Shown here: one piece after another, positions 1-12,455 of the stretch
How positions within the stretch are numbered: position 1 is the stretch's first letter
How the letters are laid out: every line of letters starts with the position of its first letter
Assembly (NCBI RefSeq): GCF_020184175.1
Contig: NC_065531.1
Span: forward strand, 39,019,213-39,083,212
DNA length: 64,000 nucleotides
Direction of reading: 5' to 3'
From: Aphis gossypii
Taxonomy: Eukaryota > Arthropoda > Insecta > Hemiptera > Aphididae
Notes under the pieces: model-generated
The model's input: only the letters and a program-made list of their open reading frames with translations
The model's database searches: none
What the model was told of the DNA's origin: nothing
Position numbers and translations under genes: made by a program

Positions 1-263
1 CATTGTAACATGGTATTAGAAAATGTAAGGGAGATGTGGACTGAGTTACCTAAAACTGGCAAAGGCAAAAAAAAAGTGAATATTTTAAATTTGCATTCTA
101 ACAATTTTAAATAGAATAAAAATTAAATTTTATTAATTTGTTTTAGGCTAAAGCAGTGAGTCGAGACAAATATATTTCTAAAATGTTTCTACGTGGCGAT
201 TCAGTTATTTTAGTTGTCAAAAACCCTAAAGAAGCTGTTCGACAACAACCGCCAGCCCCTTGA
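1..263 (+). CDS. SmD2: Small nuclear ribonucleoprotein Sm D2 (3' part)
   Basis: This is the C-terminal part of Sm D2, a subunit of the heptameric Sm ring that coats U1, U2, U4 and U5 snRNAs in the spliceosome. The visible exons are 1-75 and 147-263, with a 71-base GT..AG intron. The reading frame opens at base 1 with HCNMVLENVREMW, followed by a basic GKGKKK loop, then SRDKYISKMFLRGDSVILVV (the Sm2 motif region with the RGD turn), and ends with a Pro-rich NPKEAVRQQPPAP before TGA at 261-263. Sequence and length match the family's C-terminal half closely. The N-terminal half lies left of the window. I am very sure of the family. Confidence 0.95.
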
Positions 264-2278
264 AATGTAATTCCTCTTTTGGTAAATTAGATTTAAGATT
301 ATTACATTCAAAGTATATACTCATTACTTGACTTAATTTGTATTTCTTTTGATATCTATAACCTTAATCAATGTTTTCCAAAATATTCCTGAATATTTTT
401 TTGTTTTCCATTGATTTATATGATACTAAGGGCCATTCTTCTTACACTATCCGGTTAAGACTAACCGGTAGAATGCTATTGGTTAACTCATGATAAATTC
501 TTTCAGTTAGCGTTATTAGGTACTAACCAAATATTGTAAGAACAGCCCTAAAAAATGTTATTGAATAATTTAAAAATTACAACAAATAACAATTTTGTTT
601 GGTACTTTTGGTGATTGACTGAAATGGAAACAATTGCATAATTACACTGCAAAATTGCAATACATATATAATATTTTACATGATAACAAGGGGTTGTATT
701 TTAATATTATTATATTATAACTACATTACAATATTGTTATTAGATAATTATTAAATAATTATATGATAATACATACTAACAAATTTAAAAATTATCAAAG
801 TAGATGTTAAAATAGATTTCATAAAGGTTCTATCACAGAACAGCCTTCCTCCTCATACTAAATTATCATGTTAATATTTTCTATAATCTATATCATATTG
901 ATATTCATATTTGACATCATATATCAATATGTTACACATTGTTTTTTTTCTCGTGTCAGGCACACCATTATGTAGGTACAATCTTTAAATAATAATTAAC
1001 AAAGTATACATATAAAGTAAAGCCATAAATATAAATATAAAAGACAAACAAATAGATAAAAATAAATAAATAGATTAAAATAATTCAAAGTTACATAAAT
1101 GGTAAACGATTGTTTTTTGGTTCATATGGTTTCAGCCCAAAAACTAGCTACGTCTTAGGCATTGTCATTGTTACACATAGTAAATTTTCTATTTTAATAA
1201 AAATAAAAAACAAAAATATTTAAATTAAAGATTAAGAACAAAGTTTTTTTTCAAATTATAAAATAATTGAGATGGGAATGGTAATTTGCAAAAATTTTGG
1301 CTAATGACATGACATACGAGTGGTTTTTTTTTTTTTATTCGGGCCGCGCAAAACCTTTGCCTCCTCTATTGAAAACTGAAATGACGCCACTCGTTACTGC
1401 TTCAATTTTAAACTTAGGGGAACTTTCTGATAGAAAATCCCATCTAAATGGTATTTATGAGGGTCAAAACTCAAAAGTAAATACAAATATTTGTATACTC
1501 TACCATCACGAGATTCACTCGATACATAGGTACTATTCAGAAATGAGCTCCCGTTTTTTTTTCTTTTTAATTTTCCGGGGTTATTTATTAGCGGAATGGA
1601 TTTTTTGGGTAATAAACCACGTTTTCCCACGTTTAGATTATAATCTAAAAAGTAAAAACCTTGTGTTTTTCCCTCTAAATTCTGTGATGATAATAATATG
1701 AGCTTAGACAGAAACACGGTTAGGTTATCCTAACCATGGACAGAATAATTAAAATAATAATTAAAAAATTCAAATAAATAAACTATTCGGAGGATAACTA
1801 TATTATAATGTCTATTATAATATGATCTAAAATAGATGGGCCAAAACCACGCTCATCTCTTGCCTCTTGGTCACGTAAAGCTGAAGCCATTATCCGTATC
1901 AGGATGATAACCGATATCACCCGCGAGGCCCCGAATCAATGCACGAGTAGAACTTAACCTGTGCCGGTGCCGAATTATGATATACAGGATACACAATGAG
2001 CACTTATCAGTTTTAAAAAGAACGTTCTCCGAGTTCCGGCTTGTTCGTTCTTGAATCTAGTATCTACATTCTACATAGAAATGCTAATCTAAGACTGACG
2101 GCGTGACTTGAATTAACACTTGACAGCTAGGTATATTTTAATTAGTGGGCCATAGCAATTATTGCTAATTAATGAAATAAATAAATGATAGAACTGTTAA
2201 TTATAGGAGTTAATACGTCTTAGTAGCTATATATATTTGTATTATTATTTATTGTTTATTTCGTAGTTGGTACAGTAA
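264..2278. other. Intergenic region between Sm D2 and deoxyhypusine synthase
   Basis: No gene is supported here. The stretch is AT-rich apart from a moderately GC-richer patch at about 1840-2080 that lies just upstream of the deoxyhypusine synthase start and may hold its promoter. It contains a short inverted-repeat element at 430-548. Around 1317-1394 there is a pair of short inverted motifs (ACGAGTGG and CCACTCGT) beside a T-run that looks like the end of an old transposon. Open frames near 1300-1700 have no family resemblance or splice support. Confidence 0.5.
430..548. mobile_element. Small inverted-repeat element, PIF/Harbinger-like MITE
   Basis: The left end reads GGGCCATTCTTCTTACA and the reverse complement of the right end reads GGGCTGTTCTTACA, giving imperfect terminal inverted repeats. 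Both sides are flanked by TAA (427-429 and 549-551), which fits the 3-base target duplication of PIF/Harbinger elements. Inside, CCGGTTAAGACTAACCGG at about 451-468 is a near-palindrome. At 119 bases it has no coding capacity. The class assignment is inferred from the target duplication and is tentative. Confidence 0.5.
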
Positions 2279-4045
2279 ATGAACGGTAGTATGGAGCCAC
2301 AGCAAGCATCAGAAGCAGTTTTAAAAAAGAGTGTAGATATTTCAAAAGAAAATCCAACAGTAAAAGGTTCAACTAATATTATATACCTATTAATGTAGTT
2401 ATAATTTTTAATAATTTAAATTTATTAGGTTATGATTGGAACAATGGAATTGACTATGAACAATTACTGTCAATCTATCGATATTCTGGATTCCAGGCAA
2501 CAAATTTTGGATTATCTGTAGAACAGATAAATAAAATGGTTAGATGGTAGAAAAAGATAATTTATTTATTTTTTTTTTTTACCATAAATTTTTGCATAGT
2601 TAGATGAAAGAGAAAAACCTTTTGTAGAAGATATTTACGAAGAAGATGAATTTATCAAACGCCGTTCAAATTGTACAATGTTTCTTGGTTATACATCTAA
2701 TATGGTTTCTTGTGGTAATCGTGATGCAATACGCTTTATTGTCCAACATAAAATGGTTGACTGTATAGTAACAACTGCTGGAGGAGTTGAGGAAGACCTA
2801 ATAAAATGTTTAGCTCCTACATTTATAGGAGATTTTCAATTAAAAGGTAGTGTTCTTCGTGAAGATGGTATCAATAGAATTGGCAACTTATTAGTTCCAA
2901 ATGAGAACTACTGTAAGTTTGAGAATTGGGTCATGCCTATTTTAGACAAGATGCTTGAAGAACAAGTATGTATAAAAATATAATCATAAATTTCCTTTAA
3001 AGTATACCCAATTTATTTGATGTTATACACATTATAGAATATTGCTTGGACTCCATCTACAATAATTGAAAGATTAGGCTTAGAGATAAATGACGAACAA
3101 TCAATATGTTATTGGGCAGCAAAGAACAAGATCCCCATATTCTGTCCAGCTTTAACCGATGGTAGCTTAGGAGATATGATGTATTTTCATTCCTTTAGAA
3201 ACCCTGGTCTTATTATTGATATATTAAAAGGTAAACCAAAATAATGTTTTTTTTGTATTATCATTAATCATTATAGTATTTTATCTTTATTTATTATAAA
3301 TAATAAATGATTTTTCAAAGATTTAAGAAGATTAAACACAATGGCAGTAAAAGCAGCAAATACTGGAATGATTATAATTGGAGGTGGAGTGATAAAACAT
3401 CACATTTGTAATGCTAATTTGATGGTAAGTGCATATTCATAAATTAGGTGCATGTTAAGTAATACCTGTATATTTTTAATTTCATGCTTCTTAAGTAACT
3501 ATCATATTATAAACAAATAAAACTCTGCCTGATAATATTTGTGATGTTATTGGTTTTAAAAAATTTAAACAATACTTATAAATTCTGTAGTTATAACAGC
3601 TAATATTCTTTCAGCACTTGTCGCTTTTATCTTATCAGAAATAAATATTTTTAAAACACATGAATATTAGAATTTCTACCATATAAATAAAAACTAGGTT
3701 CTGAATATGAATAATATGATATTACAATTATCTCATTAATTTTAAAATATACTTTAATTGATTGGTTAATTTAGAGAAATGGTGCTGATTATTCAGTTTA
3801 TTTGAATACTGCATCAGAATATGATGGTAGTGATTCTGGAGCTCGACCTGATGAAGCTGTTTCATGGGGTAAAATAAGAGCAACTGCTTCGCCAGTGAAA
3901 GTAAGTATTTTTACATTGATAATAGTTTAATTTTCAATTTACTAAAAAAAATGTTTATATCTAGATTTATGGTGATGCAACGCTTATATTTCCACTGTTA
4001 GTTGGAGAAACCTTTGCAAAACGATTTCATAAAAATAAAAAATGA
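2279..4045 (+). CDS. DHPS: Deoxyhypusine synthase
   Basis: This enzyme transfers the aminobutyl group of spermidine, using NAD, to one lysine of eIF5A, the first step of hypusine formation in the cytosol. Exons: 2279-2366, 2429-2538, 2600-2965, 3038-3230, 3321-3424, 3775-3900 and 3965-4045. Phases agree across all six introns and give 355 residues (human about 369). Conserved blocks seen include GFQATNFG, TTAGGVEEDLIKCLAPT, GNLLVPNENYCKFE, FCPALTDGSLGDM, IIIGGGVIKHH and DSGARPDEAVSWGKIR, which holds the catalytic lysine. The first ATG at 2279 was taken as start; a second in-frame ATG lies at 2291. The gene appears intact. Confidence 0.96.
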
Positions 4046-4978
4046 AACCATGAAATATATTAACATATTATTCTAAAATGTATTTGTTTGTTTATTTATT
4101 TACAAATGCTCATCTTGCCTTGCTATAATTATTGTTTTTTTATAAATAGATAAAAATGCTCTAGTAATGCTTCGGCATTAACTTTTTGAAAAAAAAAATG
4201 TTTTCATTGAAAAAATTAAAGCTTATAAACTATAATGTATTTATTATAGGATCTTAGATATTGACTGACAAAAACTTATCGTGCTCTTCATATAAGCACT
4301 CTGTACTATAGTCTTAAGCAGACAGATGTCATTCAGTCTGCATGTGTGAAAGTGGTTCATTTTTATCCTAAATAATACGGTATATGTATATTTTTATGAA
4401 ATTAGCAACTTATATCAGAGTATCACTATACATTTTGAAAATATTCAAACATTTCTTGAATTAATAATTTTTTCTTTATAAAACAAGAATTTTTTCATGT
4501 ACCACAGGCTGAGAAACGTTCCAATAGATAATATTTTGAAATCATACATGACATGTATAAATTTATAATGGAAAATTGTGATTTAAGATTTAAATAAGCA
4601 ACTAATATTTTAAGATATTGAATTATCCAACAAAAAATACCAACTGAATAAATCTAATAATTGCTGATTAGTGTACGTATGCCTTATAGTTTATATAGTA
4701 AATGACAAATATATAAAGAAACAGGAATTAAAAAAAAATTAATGATTAAAATATTTAATATCACATCATAAATCATTGACTATATACAATATACAAAGAC
4801 TGTGATAATCATAACAATAATATATAAATGCAGTTAATGAAGTACAATTAATATAAAATGTAAATCCAAATTATCAAGAAAAATAAAAAGTTTAAATTAA
4901 AACTACTTTCAACAGTAAATATAAATATATTAAAGAATATAAATAAAAAATGTTATCTCATTATTATCGTAATAAAAC
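4046..4978. other. Convergent gap between DHPS and WASP
   Basis: This AT-rich stretch lies between two genes that point towards each other. It should contain both 3' untranslated regions. No coding frame, RNA gene or clear mobile element was seen. Confidence 0.5.
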
Positions 4979-7900
4979 TCAATCATCCCAATCATCTTCA
5001 CCTTCACTTGATTCACTGGTACTACTGTCACTGTGAATAACTCTAGCTCGTTCAGCCAACGCTCTAGCTAATGCCCCAGCTAAACCATCCGCTTCTAAAT
5101 TGTTGTTTACATTTTTCTTATCAATTGGTTGAACCTAAAATTTTTTAAAAAATGTTAATGTTATATTTTGTAAAACAAATGTAAATTATAAGTAATACCG
5201 ATTTCAATTCAACGCCTTGTCTTATCTGATCAAGTAAGTCATTTCTTGAATTTGGTTCAGTATTAGGTGATTTAACAGAATTTGATGTATCAACATGCTA
5301 AATAATAAAATAAAATTACCATAATTTATATTTGTGTTATATAATTTATTTCATAGAGAGTAATGTACATACCTTGAGTGTTTTACCAGATCTGATAGCT
5401 TCTAAAAGTGCCGACCTAGTGTCTGGTACAGCTTCAGCAGGCTTACTTTTGATTAATTCCATTTGTGGTGGAGGTGGTGGTGGTGGAGCTGCATTCATTA
5501 ATGGTGGAGGCGGAGGAATAAAGAATTCTTCTAAAATATAAACATAAACAAAACAATATTTATTGTAAATATTAAGATTTGTATAAAAATTTAAAATGTT
5601 GTGAATAACTAAAAGAAAATATTTTATTTTAATTAAAATTTAATTTATATGATTGAACAAAAATTATTTAAATGACAAGCAATGAAAAAACTTATACACT
5701 TCATTGAATAGTATGTAGTGAGTTTATATCAGGGGTCACCAATTAATACTTTACGTGGGCCACATTTAGAATTCGGCCATAAAAATTCGAAGTACATAAT
5801 ATTTATTATAATATGCCAATTAGATTATGTTACGTATTAAATTATCGGCTTTTTCTCTTGTCTGCGGGCCGGTTAAAATTCATCAGCGGGCTGCCATTTG
5901 GTGACCCCTGGTATATATGATAATAAATTATCATTTAAAATTTACAAATGACTAATAAGTTATATGGATTTATATGTACAACACATCAATTTTACAATAT
6001 ATTAATTATTTTATAAAATATCTATTCTTATTTTGTCCCGAAAAAATGAATTACCAGTTACATAACTTTACTAACATAATGAAGTTCAGTTTTTTCTTTT
6101 TTATACAACAGTCAACTTTTTTTGGTTAATTTAGACCACATAAAACCTAGTAAAGTGTCATTTAGTTCAGAACATAAAACACATTTTTTATAACATATAA
6201 ATAGTATTTAATATGTAGCCAACCTTGTTTTTTAACTGGAATAGTCATATTATTTGGCCGAGGGGGTGGTGGTGCTGGGCTTCTAGTATTTGATGTATTA
6301 TTTGAAATAGGTGGAGGTGGTGGAGCTTGACGAAATCTTGTTGGCAAAGGAGGCGGAACAAGTGAATCTTGAACATCTTCTTTAATAGCATCCATACCAC
6401 CATGTTTATCAATAAAATCATAAATAAAATCTCGAGTCTGAGGATTACGCAATTGGCTTTCTGAAACCCCAGCCTATAGCAAAGATTATCATTATAACTT
6501 GTTATAAATTCAAACAAATATCAAAATAATTCTAAAAAAAATAATTATTTTAATTAAGTGTCTAAAATAAAACTAATAAATCATTATTTTAAATTTGACT
6601 ATTAAAATACTTAAAAAATTTAACCATTGTTTGTGTTACCTAGGCAAAAATATATACTTTACCTTAGCAAAGAATGTATTTAACTGTGGATCTTTAATCT
6701 GGCCTAAATCAAATCCTCGATCTGGATCCCAACCTATATGTTGTACATGTCGGAAATTTTCTGGTAAACCAATTTGATCTTTAGTATATTTCTTATTTTT
6801 TGAATTTTTGCCCTTGTTTTTGTGACCTTTACCTGAATAAAGAATTAAAAATTATGATAGATAAATTGTTAACAATACATGATCCATTAAGTTACCATTC
6901 ATTTGAATTGGTGGTCCATAAGTGTTATTAGAATTACATACAGGTTGCAAAACATTATTTTGATTATTGTGCGACTTGGACCTTTGTTCTAAAAAAATAT
7001 CAATAAATTATTATTATTTACAATACAATAATCCTAAACTTAAATTAATAGAATGTAAATACTAAATCAATAGTGTATGCAGGATTTAGTCTGACCCAGG
7101 TTTTTACTAATATTAATTACAGTACCGTGGGAGGATTTGCCTCTTAACTAAATTAAAAGATAGTACCTACATTAAAACTCAAAATGTATTTCAAACATTA
7201 ATGTTTATGTCTCTTAACTCTAACAAATTTTTCTTATCTGGATAAAATAACTTTTAAAAAAAATAATTAAATGAAAATCAACTTACAACAAATTAAATAA
7301 AAAAACAATTATTAATATTGGCCGATAATACAATTTAAAATATTATAGTTTTTCAAAATTCAAACAAAAACAATAATTTTATACTTGTATTTACATTAAC
7401 TTTTGTACATACAAATTTTATATTATTGATAAGAAAAAATTATAGAGTTAATATAATTTTATTTTATTTACAGCTAGAGTATTTAACCTATTACCTAGAG
7501 GCTCTTCAGATCATAATAAACAAAAGTAATAATTATAAACCAATTATGACAAACATTTAAAAATATTTTAAAATAGACAAAAAAAAAAAAAACTGAAACA
7601 AAAATGCATGATTTTATTGCAATTTTGCAATTAATTAAATATATCTATTAAAAAAAACTAACAATTTATTAATCTGCTCTGACACTGTATATTATGATGA
7701 TAAATAAGATTATTTTTGTAGCAAGAAAAAATTTCAAAAGGTCTCAGAATTAGAACCTTACCCCTGCGTACACCATTAATGTATTTGAAAAGTGATGATT
7801 TGAAAATTTTATTCATATTAAACTTGAGGACATGCATTAATTGTTTTTGTTTCACAAATGTATATGATCATGGTAAAATTTAAAGTAGGAGGGGGGGAGG

Positions 7901-10900
7901 AAATTAAAAAGTCATAAATTTAAGCTAAATAAAGGTATAGTGTTATTTCAATATATAAATATAAAAATTTTATAATCATAAGCTATTATTTATAAAATTA
8001 ATATTTGGGTACTAGCTTGTTATAGTTCTGCTGCAGGGAGTGAAAACTTTATAGCCCTGTCAGTTGTCACTCATGTTTATTATCGCCCCGCCGTCCATAT
8101 AACATTGTACAAATAATCTAAGAATTCAAGAAAAAAAATGTATCGTTATTAGTTATTACTATAAAGCTCCTATCATAGATATTTAACAGATAAAATGGAT
8201 AATATTGATCAAACATTACAGTACGTATTTGTTTGTCGTTTGTTAGTGTTTAAAATGAATTTTTATACGTTTTTCAACATTGTATTTATTATTATTCAAT
8301 TTTTTAAATATTTTATCAGTTTATCATAGAATTATCAGACTAATAAATATCAATAAATAAACTCATTATTTTATATTTATTGTTATATGGTTGGCGATAA
8401 TAAACCTGAGTGGCGGGGCTATAAAGTTTTCACTCGCTGCGGCGGGGCTATAACAAACCAGTATCAATATTTGTAAAGGTAATAGATGTAATACAGTTAA
8501 TTAAAATAAATTTTAACAGGTACAGGAAAAAAATAGAAAATATAATATATTTCAATTTATTAGGTACCAGTAAATAAGATCTGTATACTTTTTTATTTCA
8601 TTAATGTCATCCTAGTGTAGTTAAACAATTTATTTTATAATTACTAAGTCATTAGATAATAATACCATGATAATATTTATTAAATTATAAGTTGATATTA
8701 TTTTTTTCTGAAGAAGGGAAGGTTAAGTCTTTGTCTTTCACATCCTCTTTTCAATGGGCTTCCATGAGTAAGATTTAAGTTAAATGTAAACTGCTAAACA
8801 CTAATCTATTAAGTTATGCACTTGTAATATTAAGACAATAAATATGGGTGTGGTGTCGTCTTATATTACTAGATATACTTAAACATAAAGATTAGTTTAA
8901 ACTAAAATACTATAACCTTAACCAAAATAAATTTTACATATTAAGTTATAGATAAATTAATAAAATATTAAATTATCTTAACTTTAATATACAACAAGTT
9001 ATACCAGGGGCGGCCAAGCGGTCGTTCGCAGATAATTTCAAAATCGATCATGTTAGAATATATTTTTAGGACCACGTACCCGTCGTACCCTATATGTATC
9101 TTAATAATTATAGTTATTAAATAATAAAAATATGTTCTATGGAGGTCTATCCTCAAAAGTGAAGTCAGTGACATAGCCATCAGGTAGGCCTGATAGTCCT
9201 ATCAACTTTTCTCCAAAAATAAATGTTTTATATTGTATCGTTAAATACAATATAATATGTAGTCTGTATGATAATGATAGGTAGGTCTATTAATTTTAAA
9301 ATTTTAAATAAATACATGTATAATATAAGTATAATAAATGTATAATATATGATACTCTGTTAGTTCTTTATTTAATAAAAATATTCCTCGATAATCCTAT
9401 TATTACATCAAAATATCAGACCTACCCAAAAAAAAGTGTCTAGCCACGCCACTGGGTGAAGTATATGTTTAATAGATCATGATTCATGACCAATAAAAAG
9501 TTTGGCCATCCCTGGGTTATACCAATAGTAAATATTAATTTGAATATAAAAACATGTGTTGATATAATATCAACAAATTTCAAAACTTTTTAAATAAATA
9601 AAGTTACCCAAACGTTTTTCCCGTTTTTTTCTTTGTAAATTAATAACAGTCTCTTCAAACAATGTAGCTTCATCTTCACTTGCAAAATTGAATCCAACTA
9701 TACATTCCTATATTATACATTTACAATATGAGTAATATGACTAATATTATTTTTATCATTATTTAATTATTGTATCAATCTTTATTCTTATTTCTGTGTA
9801 AATTATTAATTAACACTCATACGTCCATTATACTCGTTATATTTACCAAACGGGAATTTACTTGCTGATTTATAAATAAATAAAATAAAAATAAATGCGT
9901 GTTCATAAAATATTTACTTTTCAATACACTTAAAAGAACGCTACACTCACGTGTGTTGTCTCTGTTTGTGAAACTTACAATATGGTAAATTTGCATCCAG
10001 TAGAATTGATTTTATGTTGTAGATTTTAATATTGAAGTGAATTGTCAATTGATCTAATATCAAACCAAAAGGTAAGAATATAATCTGTGTTTATATATTG
10101 AACAATTCAATTTGTGATTAGTATATAAAATATAAGTTAAAAAATGCTCATAATTTAAAAAAAAAATTATTTCATAATAACTGATTACTGATATGATCTT
10201 GCCTTTAAGTTTGATGATAGGTCAATTAACTCTAATATTAAAACTAACGACACAAATGAGATTCTTGAAAATACAAATATTGATATATTTTAAAAATTGT
10301 TTATAACTAATTTAGCACAATGGGTGTGGCATCCTTTTTAATTGAACATTATAATGAATAATTTTTATTTTTATTAATTAATTTAGTTATTAGTTATGTC
10401 AAATACCTATATCTAGTTTAAGTTTTTTAAATAATGAGTTATATTCATAGTATATAAACAAAAAAATGTTATTCAGTTAATTAAAATTGAATGTTCTTAT
10501 TATGAACTTATGATACATATTACTTTTCATAATTTGTGCACGACAATCATTTTGTCTTCATGAGAAAACCCATGATTGGTTTCAAAGAATATTTCTATCA
10601 AAAAATATTCATAATTTTTGTGAAATTCTGTTAACTAGACATAGTTTTTAAATGACAAGAAAAATTTGAAATGAATAATATCTATTGTAGTTATTTTGGT
10701 TTACCTCGGCTTCAAAACAATGGAAAAATTTAGTAGGACTTTGGTATAGCAATCCATTATACATTTCATGTTCCCATAATAACTGGTGTCTTATTGGGCA
10801 ATACAATCGAAAATAATATGATTTTCTGTTTGGATCTCTAACAAAACAGAGAATACCAAAATTTTTTTGCCTCCATTCAGTACCTTCTGGTCCATCAGTG

Positions 10901-11106
10901 CTAAAAAACTGGACTACAGCCATAGCTAAACTCTAAAAAAAATTGTCAATATTTTAAAATTATAGGTACTTATAAATTCTATCAGTTATGAGAAATAACA
11001 AATAATTTACTTGACATTTAGGACCCAGAAGTTGTAACACGGATTCATTTTCGTCCTTGCTTAATAGCTGCGAACATTTTTGTTCATGATATAAACCCGG
11101 TTTCAT
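4979..11106 (-). CDS. WASp: Wiskott-Aldrich syndrome protein (WASP)
   Basis: WASP links Cdc42 and phosphoinositides to Arp2/3-driven actin branching at the cell cortex. Exons from 5' to 3': 11011-11106, 10705-10932, 9608-9707, 6896-6988, 6663-6832, 6224-6473, 5373-5530, 5199-5297, 4979-5134; all phases agree and give 449 residues. Order of domains: WH1/EVH1 (about residues 15-140, with LLWEHEMYNG and GFNFASEDEA), a basic stretch (GKGHKNKGKNSKNKK), the CRIB/GTPase-binding motif IGLPENFRHVQHIGWD, an autoinhibitory helix (RDFIYDFIDKHGGMDAIKED), short Pro-rich runs, two WH2 motifs (RSALLEAIRSGKTLK and RNDLLDQIRQGVELKS), then a central helix and acidic tail ending EDDWDD with the Arp2/3-contact Trp. 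Start ATG is at 11106-11104, preceded by in-frame non-ATG sequence; an upstream non-coding exon is possible. Introns 3 (6989-9607) and 6 (5531-6223) carry transposons. Confidence 0.93.
5730..5910. mobile_element. hAT-type MITE in a WASP intron
   Basis: A 181-base element with terminal inverted repeats: the left end begins CAGGGGTCACCAATT and the right end, reversed, begins CAGGGGTCACCAAATGG. It is flanked by GTTTATAT (5722-5729) and GTATATAT (5911-5918), an 8-base duplication with one mismatch, as expected for hAT transposition. It has no coding capacity. Confidence 0.85.
8008..8465. mobile_element. MITE with long terminal inverted repeats
   Basis: A 458-base non-coding element in WASP intron 3. 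The outer 70-80 bases of the two ends are inverted copies: left GGTACTAGCTTGTTATAG, right (reversed) GATACTGGTTTGTTATAG, and the match continues through AGTGAAAACTTTATAGCC to GGTTTATTATCGCC-like sequence. The left arm carries an extra 6 bases or so. It is flanked by a perfect 8-base duplication, AATATTTG, at 8000-8007 and 8466-8473. The 8-base duplication suggests a hAT-related transposase, but the long GC-rich arms are unusual for that class. Confidence 0.88.
9005..9514. mobile_element. hAT-type element interrupted by a second one
   Basis: Outer element in WASP intron 3. The left end begins CAGGGGCGGCCAAGC and the right end, reversed, begins CAGGGATGGCCAAAC. Flanks AGTTATAC (8997-9004) and GGTTATAC (9515-9522) form an 8-base target duplication with one mismatch. 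Without the insert at 9166-9454 and its duplicated target it would be about 213 bases. Non-coding. Confidence 0.82.
9166..9454. mobile_element. Nested hAT-type element
   Basis: Inner element of 289 bases inside the 9005-9514 element. The left end reads CAGTGACATAGCCATCAGG, the right end reversed reads CAGTGGCGTGGCTAGACAC. Flanks AGTGAAGT (9158-9165) and GGTGAAGT (9455-9462) match at 7 of 8 bases. The nesting shows it inserted later than its host element. Confidence 0.8.
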
Positions 11107-12455
11107 TTTTATTAATATTGGTTGCCTTGTGCTAATTAAATTCAAATAATAACCAAACGAGAATATTAAAGGCTTGAAGATAGAGTTTTACATTTAATAC
11201 GAGAAATGAAGCACACGAATATTAAATGCATAATATTAATTACATTAATATATTATTACAGTACGAATTGATAAGTGATAACATCTGTTAAACACAACTT
11301 ATCACTGTGCATAATATTTTGACTCAGTGATGCACCGAATGCGGATGATGATACAAAACCAACAAAGCAAGATTTTCTTAGTTTTTCTAAATCTACAGAG
11401 CCACAGAGGCATTTAAAATCCGAGGTGAACGTGAACCGTTAAGCGTTTGTCGCGTTGACGTGGGAAGTTTACTCATACTCAATTTTAAATCTTATACATG
11501 TATCATGTATGATATACCTTATGTTACTCTTCCTATATGACTATCTAAAGCTACATAATGGCTATGACTAATTTTATTAGGTAGGTACCTACCTATTTTT
11601 TTTTTTCAGAAAAAAATATTGGTAATAACGTTGTTTATATTTATAAAAATTGTACGTTGTGAATTGTATTTATTTAATTATATGGTAAATTGGTTGAACA
11701 TATTATACAGAATATGTTCGCTGCTTTATATTATATGATTTACCATGTACATATACCATAACACATACGACATAGTTACGCATAGCGGCCTATTATATAG
11801 GTAGGTACTTACGAATTGTATAGATAGAATATCACTATAAACTAAATGACATAAATTAATCTATCAATTATGAGTTATATTATAATGAGTATAATAAAAT
11901 ATTAAACGAATAATAAATCTGCACTAAATTCACTCGTGATATTTTAAATTTCAATCAGTTTTAGACAACACGAGATTATTAGACACTATGCCGAGTGTAG
12001 GTATAACATTCTGATTTAAGAAAGCAACTGTTTAATATTTTTCAATTTTTCTTTTTATTATACGATTTGTATAAATAATTTTACATTTACTGTGTATTAA
12101 AATTAAGTGTTTTATTTCTATTAACGTTTAAAATAGATAACACTATTTGAGATTTGACATTATTTTGGATTATATTAAGATATTATAGGTACCATTGATC
12201 TTAAAAATTAGAATATATTCTAGAGTAGGTATATTCTGAAATCAATGATTATACTAAGATCATACTAATTTCTAGTTAATAGTTATACTATAAAATACAA
12301 CTCGTGGACCTTTGTTTTACAGGGAATTTATTTTTATATTATTTATTTATACAGGTATACATTATAATATGTGTTTATGTGTAACTCATTATTTGCTTAT
12401 TTATTTTTCCTCGTTTGGTATGTAATATCATTGGTTAAAATTGAATATATTTAAT
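11107..12455. other. Region upstream of WASP
   Basis: No gene is supported. The first few hundred bases (to about 11480) include the GC-richer stretch upstream of the WASP start and probably hold its promoter or a non-coding first exon. The rest is AT-rich with no recognisable element. Confidence 0.4.

Noticed and set aside
1297..1717. Overlapping open frames on both strands of about 107-134 codons
   Set aside because: They overlap each other, contain homopolymer-encoded Phe runs, lack splice or family support and sit in transposon-like debris.
5332..5541. Gly-rich open frame on the plus strand
   Set aside because: It is the antisense of the WASP proline-rich and WH2 exon; the minus strand reads a coherent protein with correct splice phases.
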